The notes beneath the pieces are model-generated. The model saw only the letters and a list, made by a program, of their open reading frames with translations, was not told where the DNA came from and made no database searches. Shown here one piece after another: positions 1-5,921 of a DNA stretch of 7,329 bases; positions within the stretch are counted from its first letter, which is position 1; each line of letters starts with the position of its first letter. Source of the stretch: Geodermatophilaceae bacterium (lineage in GTDB: Bacteria > Actinomycetota > Actinomycetes > Mycobacteriales > Geodermatophilaceae); NCBI GenBank assembly GCA_013812385.1, contig JACCTM010000352.1:1-7329 (forward strand), in the 5' to 3' direction. Both the position numbers and the translations under genes were made by a program.

Positions 1-796
1 CGGCTGCCTGGTATGCCGCCTGGATCGCGTCCAGGTCGGCTTCGTTGCCGAGCGTCACGGTGAGGTCGGTGACCGATCCGGTGGGGATCGGTACGCGCAG
101 CGCGTACCCGTCGAGCTTGCCGTTGAGTTCGGGCAGGACCAGACCGATGGCCTTTGCGGCTCCACTCGAGGTCGGCACGATGTTCAGCCCGGCGGCGCGA
201 GCCCGGCGGAGGTCTGAGTGCGGGCCGTCCTGAAGGTTCTGATCGGCGGTGTAGGCATGCACCGTGGTCATCAGACCGCGCTCGATCGTAAAGCTGTCGT
301 GCAGCACCTTGGCAAGCGGTGCCAGACAGTTAGTCGTACAAGAGGCGTTGGAGATGATGACTTGCGACCCGTCGTAGGAATCCTCGTTCACCCCGATGAC
401 GACAGTGAGATCCTCGCCCTTGGCCGGTGCGGAGATGATGACCTTCCTGGCACCGCCCTGGTCGACGTGCGCCCGTGCCTTGCTGGCGTCGGTGAAGAAC
501 CCGGTCGACTCGATGACGATGTCCACGTCGAGGTCACCCCACGGAAGGGCGGCGGGATCGCGTTCGGCCAGGATCTTGAGGGTCTTGCCGTCGATCTCGA
601 TGCCATCCTCGACGGCCTTGACCTCTTTGCCCAGTCGGCCCAGCACGCTGTCGTAGGACAGGAGGTGCGCCATCGTGGCGACGTCGCCGAGGTCGTTGGC
701 GGCGACGATGTCGATGTCGTGACCGCCGGCCTCGACCGCCCGCCAGAAGCTTCGACCGATTCGACCGAAGCCGTTGATGCCTACCCGGACTGTCAC
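1..796 (-). CDS. gap: Glyceraldehyde-3-phosphate dehydrogenase, phosphorylating (3' end outside window)
   Basis: This cytosolic glycolytic enzyme oxidises glyceraldehyde-3-phosphate to 1,3-bisphosphoglycerate with NAD+ and phosphate. The visible 265 residues begin with the Rossmann fingerprint VGINGFGRIGR. An Asn-Asp pair (NDLGD) ends the second strand, the usual sign of NAD preference. The catalytic motif SNASCTTN follows with the nucleophile Cys153, then VHAYT with the base His180, and PTSSGAAKAIG and LRVPIPTGSVTDL of the catalytic domain. The family is usually about 335-340 residues, so roughly the last 70 are missing because the window ends, not because the gene is broken. The start is GTG at 796, chosen because the fingerprint follows at once and a GAGAGGG ribosome binding site lies 7 bases upstream. 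No other start places the Rossmann fold correctly. The gene lies 130 bases downstream of whiA on the same strand. In relatives pgk and tpiA usually follow, but they are not visible here. Confidence 0.97.
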   Translation of the reverse strand, partial: MTVRVGINGFGRIGRSFWRAVEAGGHDIDIVAANDLGDVATMAHLLSYDSVLGRLGKEVKAVEDGIEIDGKTLKILAERDPAALPWGDLDVDIVIESTGFFTDASKARAHVDQGGARKVIISAPAKGEDLTVVIGVNEDSYDGSQVIISNASCTTNCLAPLAKVLHDSFTIERGLMTTVHAYTADQNLQDGPHSDLRRARAAGLNIVPTSSGAAKAIGLVLPELNGKLDGYALRVPIPTGSVTDLTVTLGNEADLDAIQAAYQAA

Positions 797-803
797 TGCG
801 ATT

Positions 804-810
804 CCCTCTC
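804..810 (-). promoter_or_regulatory. Ribosome binding site of gap
   Basis: GAGAGGG on the minus strand ends 7 bases before the GTG start codon. It is a strong purine-rich match to the anti-Shine-Dalgarno sequence and decides the choice of the GTG start at 796. Confidence 0.75.
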
Positions 811-833
811 GTCATCGGACACGTGCTCGGGAA

Positions 834-839
834 ACACTA
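834..839 (-). promoter_or_regulatory. Possible -10 element for gap
   Basis: The minus strand reads TAGTGT, which fits the TANNNT form of actinobacterial -10 elements. Transcription would start near 827, leaving a 5' leader of about 30 bases that includes the ribosome binding site. I see no good TTGACA-like hexamer at 16-19 bases spacing, so the assignment is weak. It is supported mainly by its position in the only sizeable gap upstream of gap. Confidence 0.3.
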
Positions 840-908
840 TCGAGGGGAACTGTCGGCCTGCACTCCATCCGGAGAATGTGCATCGAACTGCCGCCCGAAC
901 TGCGTGAT

Positions 909-926
909 CCCCCGGATATGCGGGGG
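909..926 (-). terminator. GC-rich hairpin immediately after whiA (possible terminator or processing site)
   Basis: A perfect 6-bp inverted repeat, CCCCCG and CGGGGG separated by a 6-base loop, starts directly after the whiA stop codon. It can form on either strand. No T-run follows it, so it is not a canonical intrinsic terminator, although actinobacterial terminators often lack one. It could end the uvrC-whiA transcript, cause partial read-through into gap, or stabilise the 3' end. Confidence 0.45.
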
Positions 927-1907
927 CTACGGGGCGAGCATCTCGGAGGTGACGGCCGATTCAGTGTCCGGCACTCCCAGATCACGGGCCTTCTTGTCGG
1001 CCATCGCCAGCAGCCGACGGATCCGACCGGCGACGGCATCCTTGGTCATCGGCGGGTCGGCGAGTTGGCCGAGTTCCTCCAAAGATGCCTGCCCGTGTGC
1101 GACCCGCAGTCGACCGGCGACCAGGAGATGGTCCGGCGCGTCCTCGTCGAGCAGGTCCAGCGCGCGGCTGACCCGCGCGCCGGCCGCGACCGCCGCCCGG
1201 GCGGAGCGGCGCAGGTTCGCATCGTCGAAGTTGGCCAGCCGGTTGGCCGTGGCCCGGACCTCACGTCGCATCCGCTGTTCTTCCCAGGCCAGGACCGCAT
1301 CATGGGCGCCGAGGCGGGTGAGCAGGGCACCGATCGCATCGCCGTCCCTGATCACCACTCGGTCGGCACCGCGGACTTCGCGGTTCTTCGCCGCGACCCC
1401 GAGGCGGCGCGCGGCTCCTACCAGGGCCATCGCCGCTTCCGGTCCGGGGCAGGTCACCTCCAACGAGGAGGACCGGCCCGGCTCGGTCAGGGAACCATGG
1501 GCCAAGAAAGCGCCGCGCCAGGCCGCCTCGGAACAGCAGATCCCGCCCGAGACCACGGTCGGCGGAAGACCCCGGACGGGCCGCCCGCGCATGTCGACCA
1601 GGCCGGTCTGACGGGCCAAACCCTCGCCGTGTTTGACGATTCGAACCAGGTATCGGGGCCCTCGTCGCAGGTTTCCACCGGAGAGCACCGAGATGCCGCT
1701 GGCATAACCGAAGAGATCACTGACATCACGCCGGACCCGCCGAGCTACGGAGGCTGTGTCGAGTTCAGCCTCGATGACGACGCGACCACCGACGATATGC
1801 AGGCCGCCGGAAAACCGCAGCAGCGCGGTGAGTTCCGCCTTCCGGCAACACGTCTTGGTGATCGGCACGCGGGAGAGTTCGTCCTTGACCTGGGACGTCA
1901 TGGCCAT
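927..1907 (-). CDS. whiA: WhiA, DNA-binding developmental/cell-division regulator
   Basis: WhiA is a chromosome-binding protein. In Streptomyces it works with WhiB as a transcription factor for sporulation septation, and it is conserved in non-sporulating Gram-positives, where its role is less clear. The 326-residue product has the full family layout. An N-terminal WhiA domain (about 1-85) carries the motif RFSGGLHIVGGR. A LAGLIDADG homing-endonuclease-like fold spans about 100-190 (AWRGAFLAHGSLTEPGRSSSLEV at 129-151); in this family it has lost nuclease activity. The conserved stretch RATANRLANFDDANLRRSARAAVAA leads into a C-terminal helix-turn-helix at about 274-305 (SLEELGQLADPPMTKDAVAGRIRRLL). 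The ATG at 1907 is preferred because AGAGGAG lies 8 bases upstream and mycobacterial WhiA also begins MAMT. A second ATG two codons on overlaps the yvcK stop as ATGA and is a possible alternative. The gene overlaps yvcK by 10 bases. Confidence 0.96.
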   Translation of the reverse strand: MAMTSQVKDELSRVPITKTCCRKAELTALLRFSGGLHIVGGRVVIEAELDTASVARRVRRDVSDLFGYASGISVLSGGNLRRGPRYLVRIVKHGEGLARQTGLVDMRGRPVRGLPPTVVSGGICCSEAAWRGAFLAHGSLTEPGRSSSLEVTCPGPEAAMALVGAARRLGVAAKNREVRGADRVVIRDGDAIGALLTRLGAHDAVLAWEEQRMRREVRATANRLANFDDANLRRSARAAVAAGARVSRALDLLDEDAPDHLLVAGRLRVAHGQASLEELGQLADPPMTKDAVAGRIRRLLAMADKKARDLGVPDTESAVTSEMLAP

Positions 1908-2905
1908 GCGGGTTGCTCCTCTGTACTACCGATGCAGGTGATCAATTGATCCAGGGCTACGGCCAAGAGCCGCGGATCGTGCCGGTCCTCGTCCTGCGAC
2001 ATGGCGACCGGCCGCAGGACGAGACGTGGTTCTGGCCGACCTGTGGTTCGCAGCGCCTGCACGGCACTCAATAGACCACGCCGGTCAACAACCCGCGAGG
2101 CGTCGGCAAGAACGGTGTGGACCGGCAGCCGCGGGGCGTGTGCTCTGAGCACGCTGAGGTGCTCTTGCGGTGAGAAGCCCTCGGTCTCCCCAGCCTGGGG
2201 TTCGAGATTGAGCACCACGACGACGCGGGCCGACGTCCGTTCGAGTGCAGTCATCAGATCCGGAACCAGGAGATGCGGCAGAACGGAGGTGAACCATGAT
2301 CCAGGGCCGAGCACGACGATGTCCGCGTCGTCGATGGCTGCGACCGCAGGCAGGCAAGCCGGTGGACGCTCGGGTACGAGCTGAACTGATCGCACCCGAG
2401 CCGATGTGGTCGCAACCGCAACCTGGCCACGAATCAGCTTGGGCGCCAGATCGTCCCCGCCCTCCAGCGAATCGACCCAGGCGGTGATCTCGAGCGGGAT
2501 CGTCGACATCGGCAGGACGCGTCCGACGGCGCCGATCAGCCCACCGACCGAGTCCAGCGCCCGTACGGTGTCCCCGGCGAAGACCTCGATCAGACCGGTC
2601 AGGAGCAGGTTTCCCACCGGATGTCCGGCCAACGAGCCGCGGCCGGCGAAACGGTGCTGCAGCAGCGTTTCCATGTCGTGGTGTGCTGGCTCCGTACCGG
2701 CTACCGCCGCCAGCGCCATGCGGAGATCCCCGGGCGGCAGGACGTCGTGATCTCGTCGAATCAGACCGCTGGATCCACCGTCGTCGGCGACGGTGACGAT
2801 GGCCGTGAGTCGGGTGGTCAGTTGCCGGGCGGCGGTCAGCGTCGCGGCCAAACCGTGGCCGCCTCCGAGCGCGACGATGCGGGGCTGGTCGATTGCCTGG
2901 TTCAC
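1898..2905 (-). CDS. yvcK: YvcK/CofD-like UDP-sugar-binding regulatory protein
   Basis: This is a member of the gluconeogenesis-factor YvcK family (CofD-like fold). In Bacillus it binds UDP-sugars and is needed for cell shape on gluconeogenic carbon sources; the mycobacterial orthologue is CuvA. The 335-residue product shows the family motifs in order: GGGHGL at 14-19 (nucleotide-binding glycine loop), TVADDGGSSG at 38-47, PPGDLR at 57-62, GHPVGNLL at 94-101 and GPGSWFTSVLP at 200-210. NLEPQAGETEGFS follows. No signal peptide or membrane segment is seen, so it is cytoplasmic. The open frame extends upstream to 3013, but that stretch lies inside rapZ and does not resemble the family. The GTG at 2905 overlaps the rapZ stop as GTGA and puts the glycine loop at the usual distance from the N-terminus. 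The 3' end overlaps whiA by 10 bases. Role in this organism is inferred from the family. Confidence 0.94.
   Translation of the reverse strand: MNQAIDQPRIVALGGGHGLAATLTAARQLTTRLTAIVTVADDGGSSGLIRRDHDVLPPGDLRMALAAVAGTEPAHHDMETLLQHRFAGRGSLAGHPVGNLLLTGLIEVFAGDTVRALDSVGGLIGAVGRVLPMSTIPLEITAWVDSLEGGDDLAPKLIRGQVAVATTSARVRSVQLVPERPPACLPAVAAIDDADIVVLGPGSWFTSVLPHLLVPDLMTALERTSARVVVVLNLEPQAGETEGFSPQEHLSVLRAHAPRLPVHTVLADASRVVDRRGLLSAVQALRTTGRPEPRLVLRPVAMSQDEDRHDPRLLAVALDQLITCIGSTEEQPAWP
1916..1922 (-). promoter_or_regulatory. Ribosome binding site of whiA, inside the yvcK 3' end
   Basis: AGAGGAG lies within the last codons of yvcK, 8 bases before the first whiA ATG and 14 bases before the second. The spacing favours the first ATG (1907). 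Confidence 0.75.
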
Positions 2906-3810
2906 TCGCGGCCCAGGTCCCGATGCACGACGGTGGTGTGTACGCCCGCGGCCACCAGTCGGGCAGCCAATTCCTCGCTGATCGCCACACTGCGGTGCTT
3001 GCCGCCGGTGCACCCCACGGCGAGTGTCAGGTAGCGCTTGCCCTCGCGCTGATACCCCGTACCGATCATGTTCAGGATCTCCATGTATGAGTCGAGAAAC
3101 GTTCCCACCGTCTCCTGCCCCAGTACGTAGGCCCTGACCTCTGGGTGCTGACCGGTCAGTGGTCGCAACTCCGGTAGCCAGTGGGGATTCGGCAGGAAAC
3201 GAACGTCGACGACGAGATCGGCGTCCAGCGGCAGACCGTACTTGTACCCGAAACTCATGACGGTGGCCTTGAGGCTCGGTACGAACTCCGCGCCGAAGGC
3301 CAGCTCGATCGTGGCCCGGAGTTGGTGGACGTTCAGGTCGCTGGTGTCGACGGTGACATCGGCAGCGCCGGCCAGGTCGGTGAGCAGCAGGCGCTCTGCT
3401 GCAATGCCGTCGGAGAGGCGGCCCTCCCCCTGCAACGGGTGCGCCCGTCGAACGGACTCGAAGCGCCGGATCAGGACATCGTCGCGTGCGCGCAGGAAGA
3501 GCACTTTGGGACGGAAACCGCGCTCGTCGAGCCCGATCAGCGTGCCGGTAAGGTCCGAGGAAAACGCACGGGAACGTACGTCCACAACCACGGCCAACCG
3601 GGTCACCGCCCCGCGGGAGCTGCTGCCCAGTTCGACCATCGTCGCGATCAACGATGGCGGCAGATTATCGACCACGAAATAGCCGAGATCTTCCAGGCAC
3701 TTCGCCGCGGTGCTGCGACCCGCCCCGGACAGCCCAGTGACCAGGACGATGTCCAGGGCACTGGGTGGGCCAGCGTCCGCGGCGTCGGAGCCGACGCCAT
3801 CCTGGTGCAT
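2902..3810 (-). CDS. rapZ: RapZ/YvcJ-family P-loop nucleotide-binding protein
   Basis: This 302-residue protein belongs to the RapZ (YvcJ, UPF0042) family. In E. coli RapZ is an RNase adapter that controls GlmS through small RNAs and binds glucosamine-6-phosphate; in Bacillus YvcJ is a nucleotide-hydrolysing protein tied to competence. Visible features are the Walker A loop GLSGAGRST at 26-34, VVDNLPP at 46-52, a Walker B-like VVVDVRSR around Asp77, KVLFLRARDDVLIRRF in the middle, and the C-terminal signature GCTGGKHRS at 266-274. Arg32 replaces the usual Walker A lysine, a common variation in actinobacterial homologues. The basic C-terminal tail of E. coli RapZ used for RNA contact is absent, so RNA-adapter activity should not be assumed. 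The ATG at 3810 begins 5 bases after the uvrC stop with no strong ribosome binding site, suggesting translational coupling. The stop overlaps the yvcK GTG. Confidence 0.94.
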   Translation of the reverse strand: MHQDGVGSDAADAGPPSALDIVLVTGLSGAGRSTAAKCLEDLGYFVVDNLPPSLIATMVELGSSSRGAVTRLAVVVDVRSRAFSSDLTGTLIGLDERGFRPKVLFLRARDDVLIRRFESVRRAHPLQGEGRLSDGIAAERLLLTDLAGAADVTVDTSDLNVHQLRATIELAFGAEFVPSLKATVMSFGYKYGLPLDADLVVDVRFLPNPHWLPELRPLTGQHPEVRAYVLGQETVGTFLDSYMEILNMIGTGYQREGKRYLTLAVGCTGGKHRSVAISEELAARLVAAGVHTTVVHRDLGRE

Positions 3811-3825
3811 GGCAGTCAGTCTGCC
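3811..3825 (-). other. Small inverted repeat at the uvrC-rapZ junction
   Basis: On the minus strand GGCAG and CTGCC flank the 5-base loop ACTGA, giving a 5-bp stem that abuts the rapZ ATG. The uvrC stop codon TGA lies in the loop. A ribosome finishing uvrC would melt the stem, which fits coupled translation of rapZ. The stem is short and may be chance. Confidence 0.3.
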
Positions 3826-5792
3826 CGTCCTGCCCCGACCTCATTGCGCCCGACGTCTTCGGCGAGGGCAGCAACGACAGCCTCAGCGGTTTTGCGGCCC
3901 ACGCCAGGGACCTCGGCGACCTGATCCACGTCAGCGGCGCGCAGGGCCCGCAGTGAGCCGAACCTGGTCAGCAGGGCCTTGCGGCGCACGTCACCGAGTC
4001 CTGGTACGTCGTCGAGCAGCGAGGTCAGCATGCTCTTGGACCGACGCTGCCGGTGGTGGGTGATCGCGAACCGGTGTGCCTCGTCGCGGATGCGCTGGAG
4101 CAGGTACAGCGCCTCGCTGGTTCGGGGCAGGATAACCGGATCGGCTTGCCCGGGGACCCAGATCTCTTCCATCCGCTTGGCCAGCCCGACGATCGCGATG
4201 TCCTCGATGCCCATGTCTGCCAGGACAGCTTGAGCCGCTTCCACCTGCGGAGCCCCGCCGTCCACGACGACGAGATTCGGCGGGTAGGCGAACCTCTTCC
4301 GGGTGCCGACGGGGATGTCGGGAGGGGCGGCGGCCGGCCCGTCCGAGGCATCCCCGCGCTGGGACTGGTCCTTGAGATAGCGGGTGAAGCGACGGCGAAC
4401 GACCTCGGCCACGGAGAGGGTGTCGTCACGCCCTCCTTCGGCGCTGATGATGAACCGGCGGTAGTCCGAACGCTTTGCTACGCCGTCCTCGAAGACCACC
4501 AGGCTGCCCACGACGTTCGTGCCCTGCACATGGGAGACGTCGATGCATTCGATCCGCAGTGGCGCATCGGAGAGATCGAGGGCTTCCTGGATTTCGGCAA
4601 GGGCAAGCGAACGCGCGGTCAGATCGCTGGCGCGCTTGACCCGGTGTCGGGCGAAGGCCTCACCCGCGTTGCGCTGCACTGTGTCCATCAGGGCTCGCTT
4701 GTCCCCGCGCTGGGGAATCCGGATGCCGACCGGTCCACCGCGCAGGTCACCGAGGCGGCGGATGTGTGCCTCGACATCCTCGGGCAGCTCAGGCACCAGG
4801 ATCTCCCTGGGGACGGCGTCACGCACGGTTTCCGTACCGTTCACGTCCTCGACGATGTCCGCGCCGTAGACCTGCAGGAGAAACTGGGCCACGAGGTCGC
4901 CGGTGCTGACGTCCTCGACCTTGTCGACGATCCACCCGCGCTGGCCGCGCACCCGGCCGCCGCGGACGTGAAAGACCTGGACGGATGCTTCGAGATCGTC
5001 CTGGGCAAAGGCGACCACGTCTGCATCGGTGCCGTCCCCGAGCACCACGGCCTGCCTCTCCAGAGCCCGGCGCAGAGCGCCGATGTCGTCGCGCAACCGT
5101 GCGGCGCGCTCGTACTCCTGCTCGGCGGCCGCCTCTGCCATCTGCCGGTCGAGGCGGCGGATCAACGTGTCTGTGCGGCCACCCATGAAGTCGCAGAAGT
5201 CATCCACGATCTGGCGGTGCTCGTCGGCGGTGACATTGCCGACGCACGGCGCCGAGCACTTGCCGATGTAGCCGAGCAGGCACGGCCGGCCGATCTGCCC
5301 GGCCCGCTTGAACACCCCGGCCGAGCAGGTACGGGCCGGGAACACCCGCAGCAGCAGATCCAGCGTCTCCCGGATCGCCCAGGCATGTGAGTACGGGCCG
5401 AAATAACGCACACCCTTGCGCTTCGGTCCGCGCATCACCTGAAGCCGGGGGTAGTCCTCGTACAAGGTGACGGCGAGGCTCGGAAAGCTCTTGTCGTCGC
5501 GATAGCGGACATTGAACCGCGGGTCGAACTCCTTGATCCAGTTGTATTCCAGCTGCAGCGCCTCGACCTCGGTGCTGACCACGGTCCAGTCGACACCGGC
5601 AGCCGTGGTGACCATCTGCCTGGTCCGGGGGTGCAGTCCGGAGAGATCGGCGAAATAGGAGTTGAGCCGGCTGCGCAGACTCTTGGCCTTGCCGACATAG
5701 ATGACCCGCCCGTAGGGGTCGCGGAACCGGTAGACACCCGGCCCTTCGGGGATGCTGCCCACCGCCGGACGGTACGTCGACGGATCAGGCAC
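3816..5792 (-). CDS. uvrC: UvrABC excinuclease subunit C
   Basis: UvrC makes both incisions, 3' then 5', around DNA lesions after UvrA and UvrB have located them. The 658-residue product is complete. A GIY-YIG nuclease domain comes first (GVY at 19-21, YVG at 32-34, catalytic Glu77). Four cysteines follow (156, 171, 179, 183), in the arrangement reported to hold an iron-sulphur cluster in E. coli UvrC. A UVR motif that binds UvrB lies at about 210-246. An RNase H-like 5' nuclease domain has Asp418 (IECIDVSH), Asp511 (VVVDGG), Lys539 and His573 as the expected catalytic set. Tandem helix-hairpin-helix motifs (VPGLG, VPGVGRKTAEAV) end the protein at about 594-645. A hydrophilic Ala/Pro-rich insertion at about 474-495 lies between the first two catalytic aspartates. 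The start is GTG at 5792; an in-frame TAG lies three codons upstream, so no longer form is possible. It is the first gene of the block. Confidence 0.97.
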   Translation of the reverse strand: MPDPSTYRPAVGSIPEGPGVYRFRDPYGRVIYVGKAKSLRSRLNSYFADLSGLHPRTRQMVTTAAGVDWTVVSTEVEALQLEYNWIKEFDPRFNVRYRDDKSFPSLAVTLYEDYPRLQVMRGPKRKGVRYFGPYSHAWAIRETLDLLLRVFPARTCSAGVFKRAGQIGRPCLLGYIGKCSAPCVGNVTADEHRQIVDDFCDFMGGRTDTLIRRLDRQMAEAAAEQEYERAARLRDDIGALRRALERQAVVLGDGTDADVVAFAQDDLEASVQVFHVRGGRVRGQRGWIVDKVEDVSTGDLVAQFLLQVYGADIVEDVNGTETVRDAVPREILVPELPEDVEAHIRRLGDLRGGPVGIRIPQRGDKRALMDTVQRNAGEAFARHRVKRASDLTARSLALAEIQEALDLSDAPLRIECIDVSHVQGTNVVGSLVVFEDGVAKRSDYRRFIISAEGGRDDTLSVAEVVRRRFTRYLKDQSQRGDASDGPAAAPPDIPVGTRKRFAYPPNLVVVDGGAPQVEAAQAVLADMGIEDIAIVGLAKRMEEIWVPGQADPVILPRTSEALYLLQRIRDEAHRFAITHHRQRRSKSMLTSLLDDVPGLGDVRRKALLTRFGSLRALRAADVDQVAEVPGVGRKTAEAVVAALAEDVGRNEVGAGRAD

Positions 5793-5798
5793 GTATCC

Positions 5799-5804
5799 AG
5801 CCTA
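5799..5804 (-). promoter_or_regulatory. Possible -10 element for a leaderless uvrC transcript
   Basis: The minus strand carries TAGGCT (TANNNT form) ending 6 bases before the uvrC GTG. That spacing would start transcription at or next to the start codon, as in leaderless actinobacterial mRNAs. No ribosome binding site is suitably placed: GGAGG at 5812-5816 is 19 bases away. No clear -35 hexamer is seen, and no convincing LexA or RecA-NDp motif. Weak evidence. Confidence 0.3.
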
Positions 5805-5864
5805 CGACTGACCTCCGTCACCTATCCGCCAGCACACCGCCGGGTTCCGGCCCCGCCAAGTGCG

Positions 5865-5921
5865 ATGGATCGACCGGGAGGCACCATCACCAGAGTGCGT
5901 ACGCCACGGGTGCCGACGTGA
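5865..5921 (+). CDS. Possible 18-residue leader ORF coupled to azlC
   Basis: An ATG at 5865 opens an 18-codon frame (MDRPGGTITRVRTPRVPT) whose TGA overlaps the azlC GTG as GTGA. A GTG at 5895 in the same frame gives an 8-codon form, with GGGAGG (5876-5881) 13 bases upstream. azlC itself has no good ribosome binding site, which makes coupling from an upstream frame plausible. The peptide is rich in Arg, Pro and Thr and not in Leu/Ile/Val codons, so it does not look like a classical branched-chain amino-acid attenuator. It could equally be a chance frame in GC-rich DNA. Confidence 0.25.
   Translation: MDRPGGTITRVRTPRVPT

Noticed and set aside
218..907. Plus-strand open frame antisense to gap
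   Set aside because: The opposite strand encodes unmistakable GAPDH with all catalytic motifs, and this translation has no recognisable features.
774..1949. Long plus-strand open frame (391 codons) antisense to whiA
   Set aside because: It is a shadow of whiA and the gap upstream region, with low-complexity Arg/Gly/Pro-rich translation and no domain.
2906..3013. N-terminal extension of YvcK to an ATG at 3013
   Set aside because: The extra 36 residues lie inside rapZ, are Arg/Gly/Pro-rich and do not resemble the family. The GTGA overlap at 2905 is the normal junction.
4053..5390. Long plus-strand open frame (445 codons) antisense to uvrC
   Set aside because: It lies wholly inside uvrC, resembles no family I recognise, and long antisense frames are expected in GC-rich coding DNA.
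5812..5816. GGAGG (minus strand) as the uvrC ribosome binding site
   Set aside because: It is 19 bases from the only possible GTG start, too far for normal initiation, and no nearer in-frame start exists.
5839..5851. GCCGG-GTT-CCGGC inverted repeat in the uvrC-azlC intergenic region
   Set aside because: A 5-bp GC stem with a 3-base loop is common by chance at this base composition, and no partner structure or terminator follows it.
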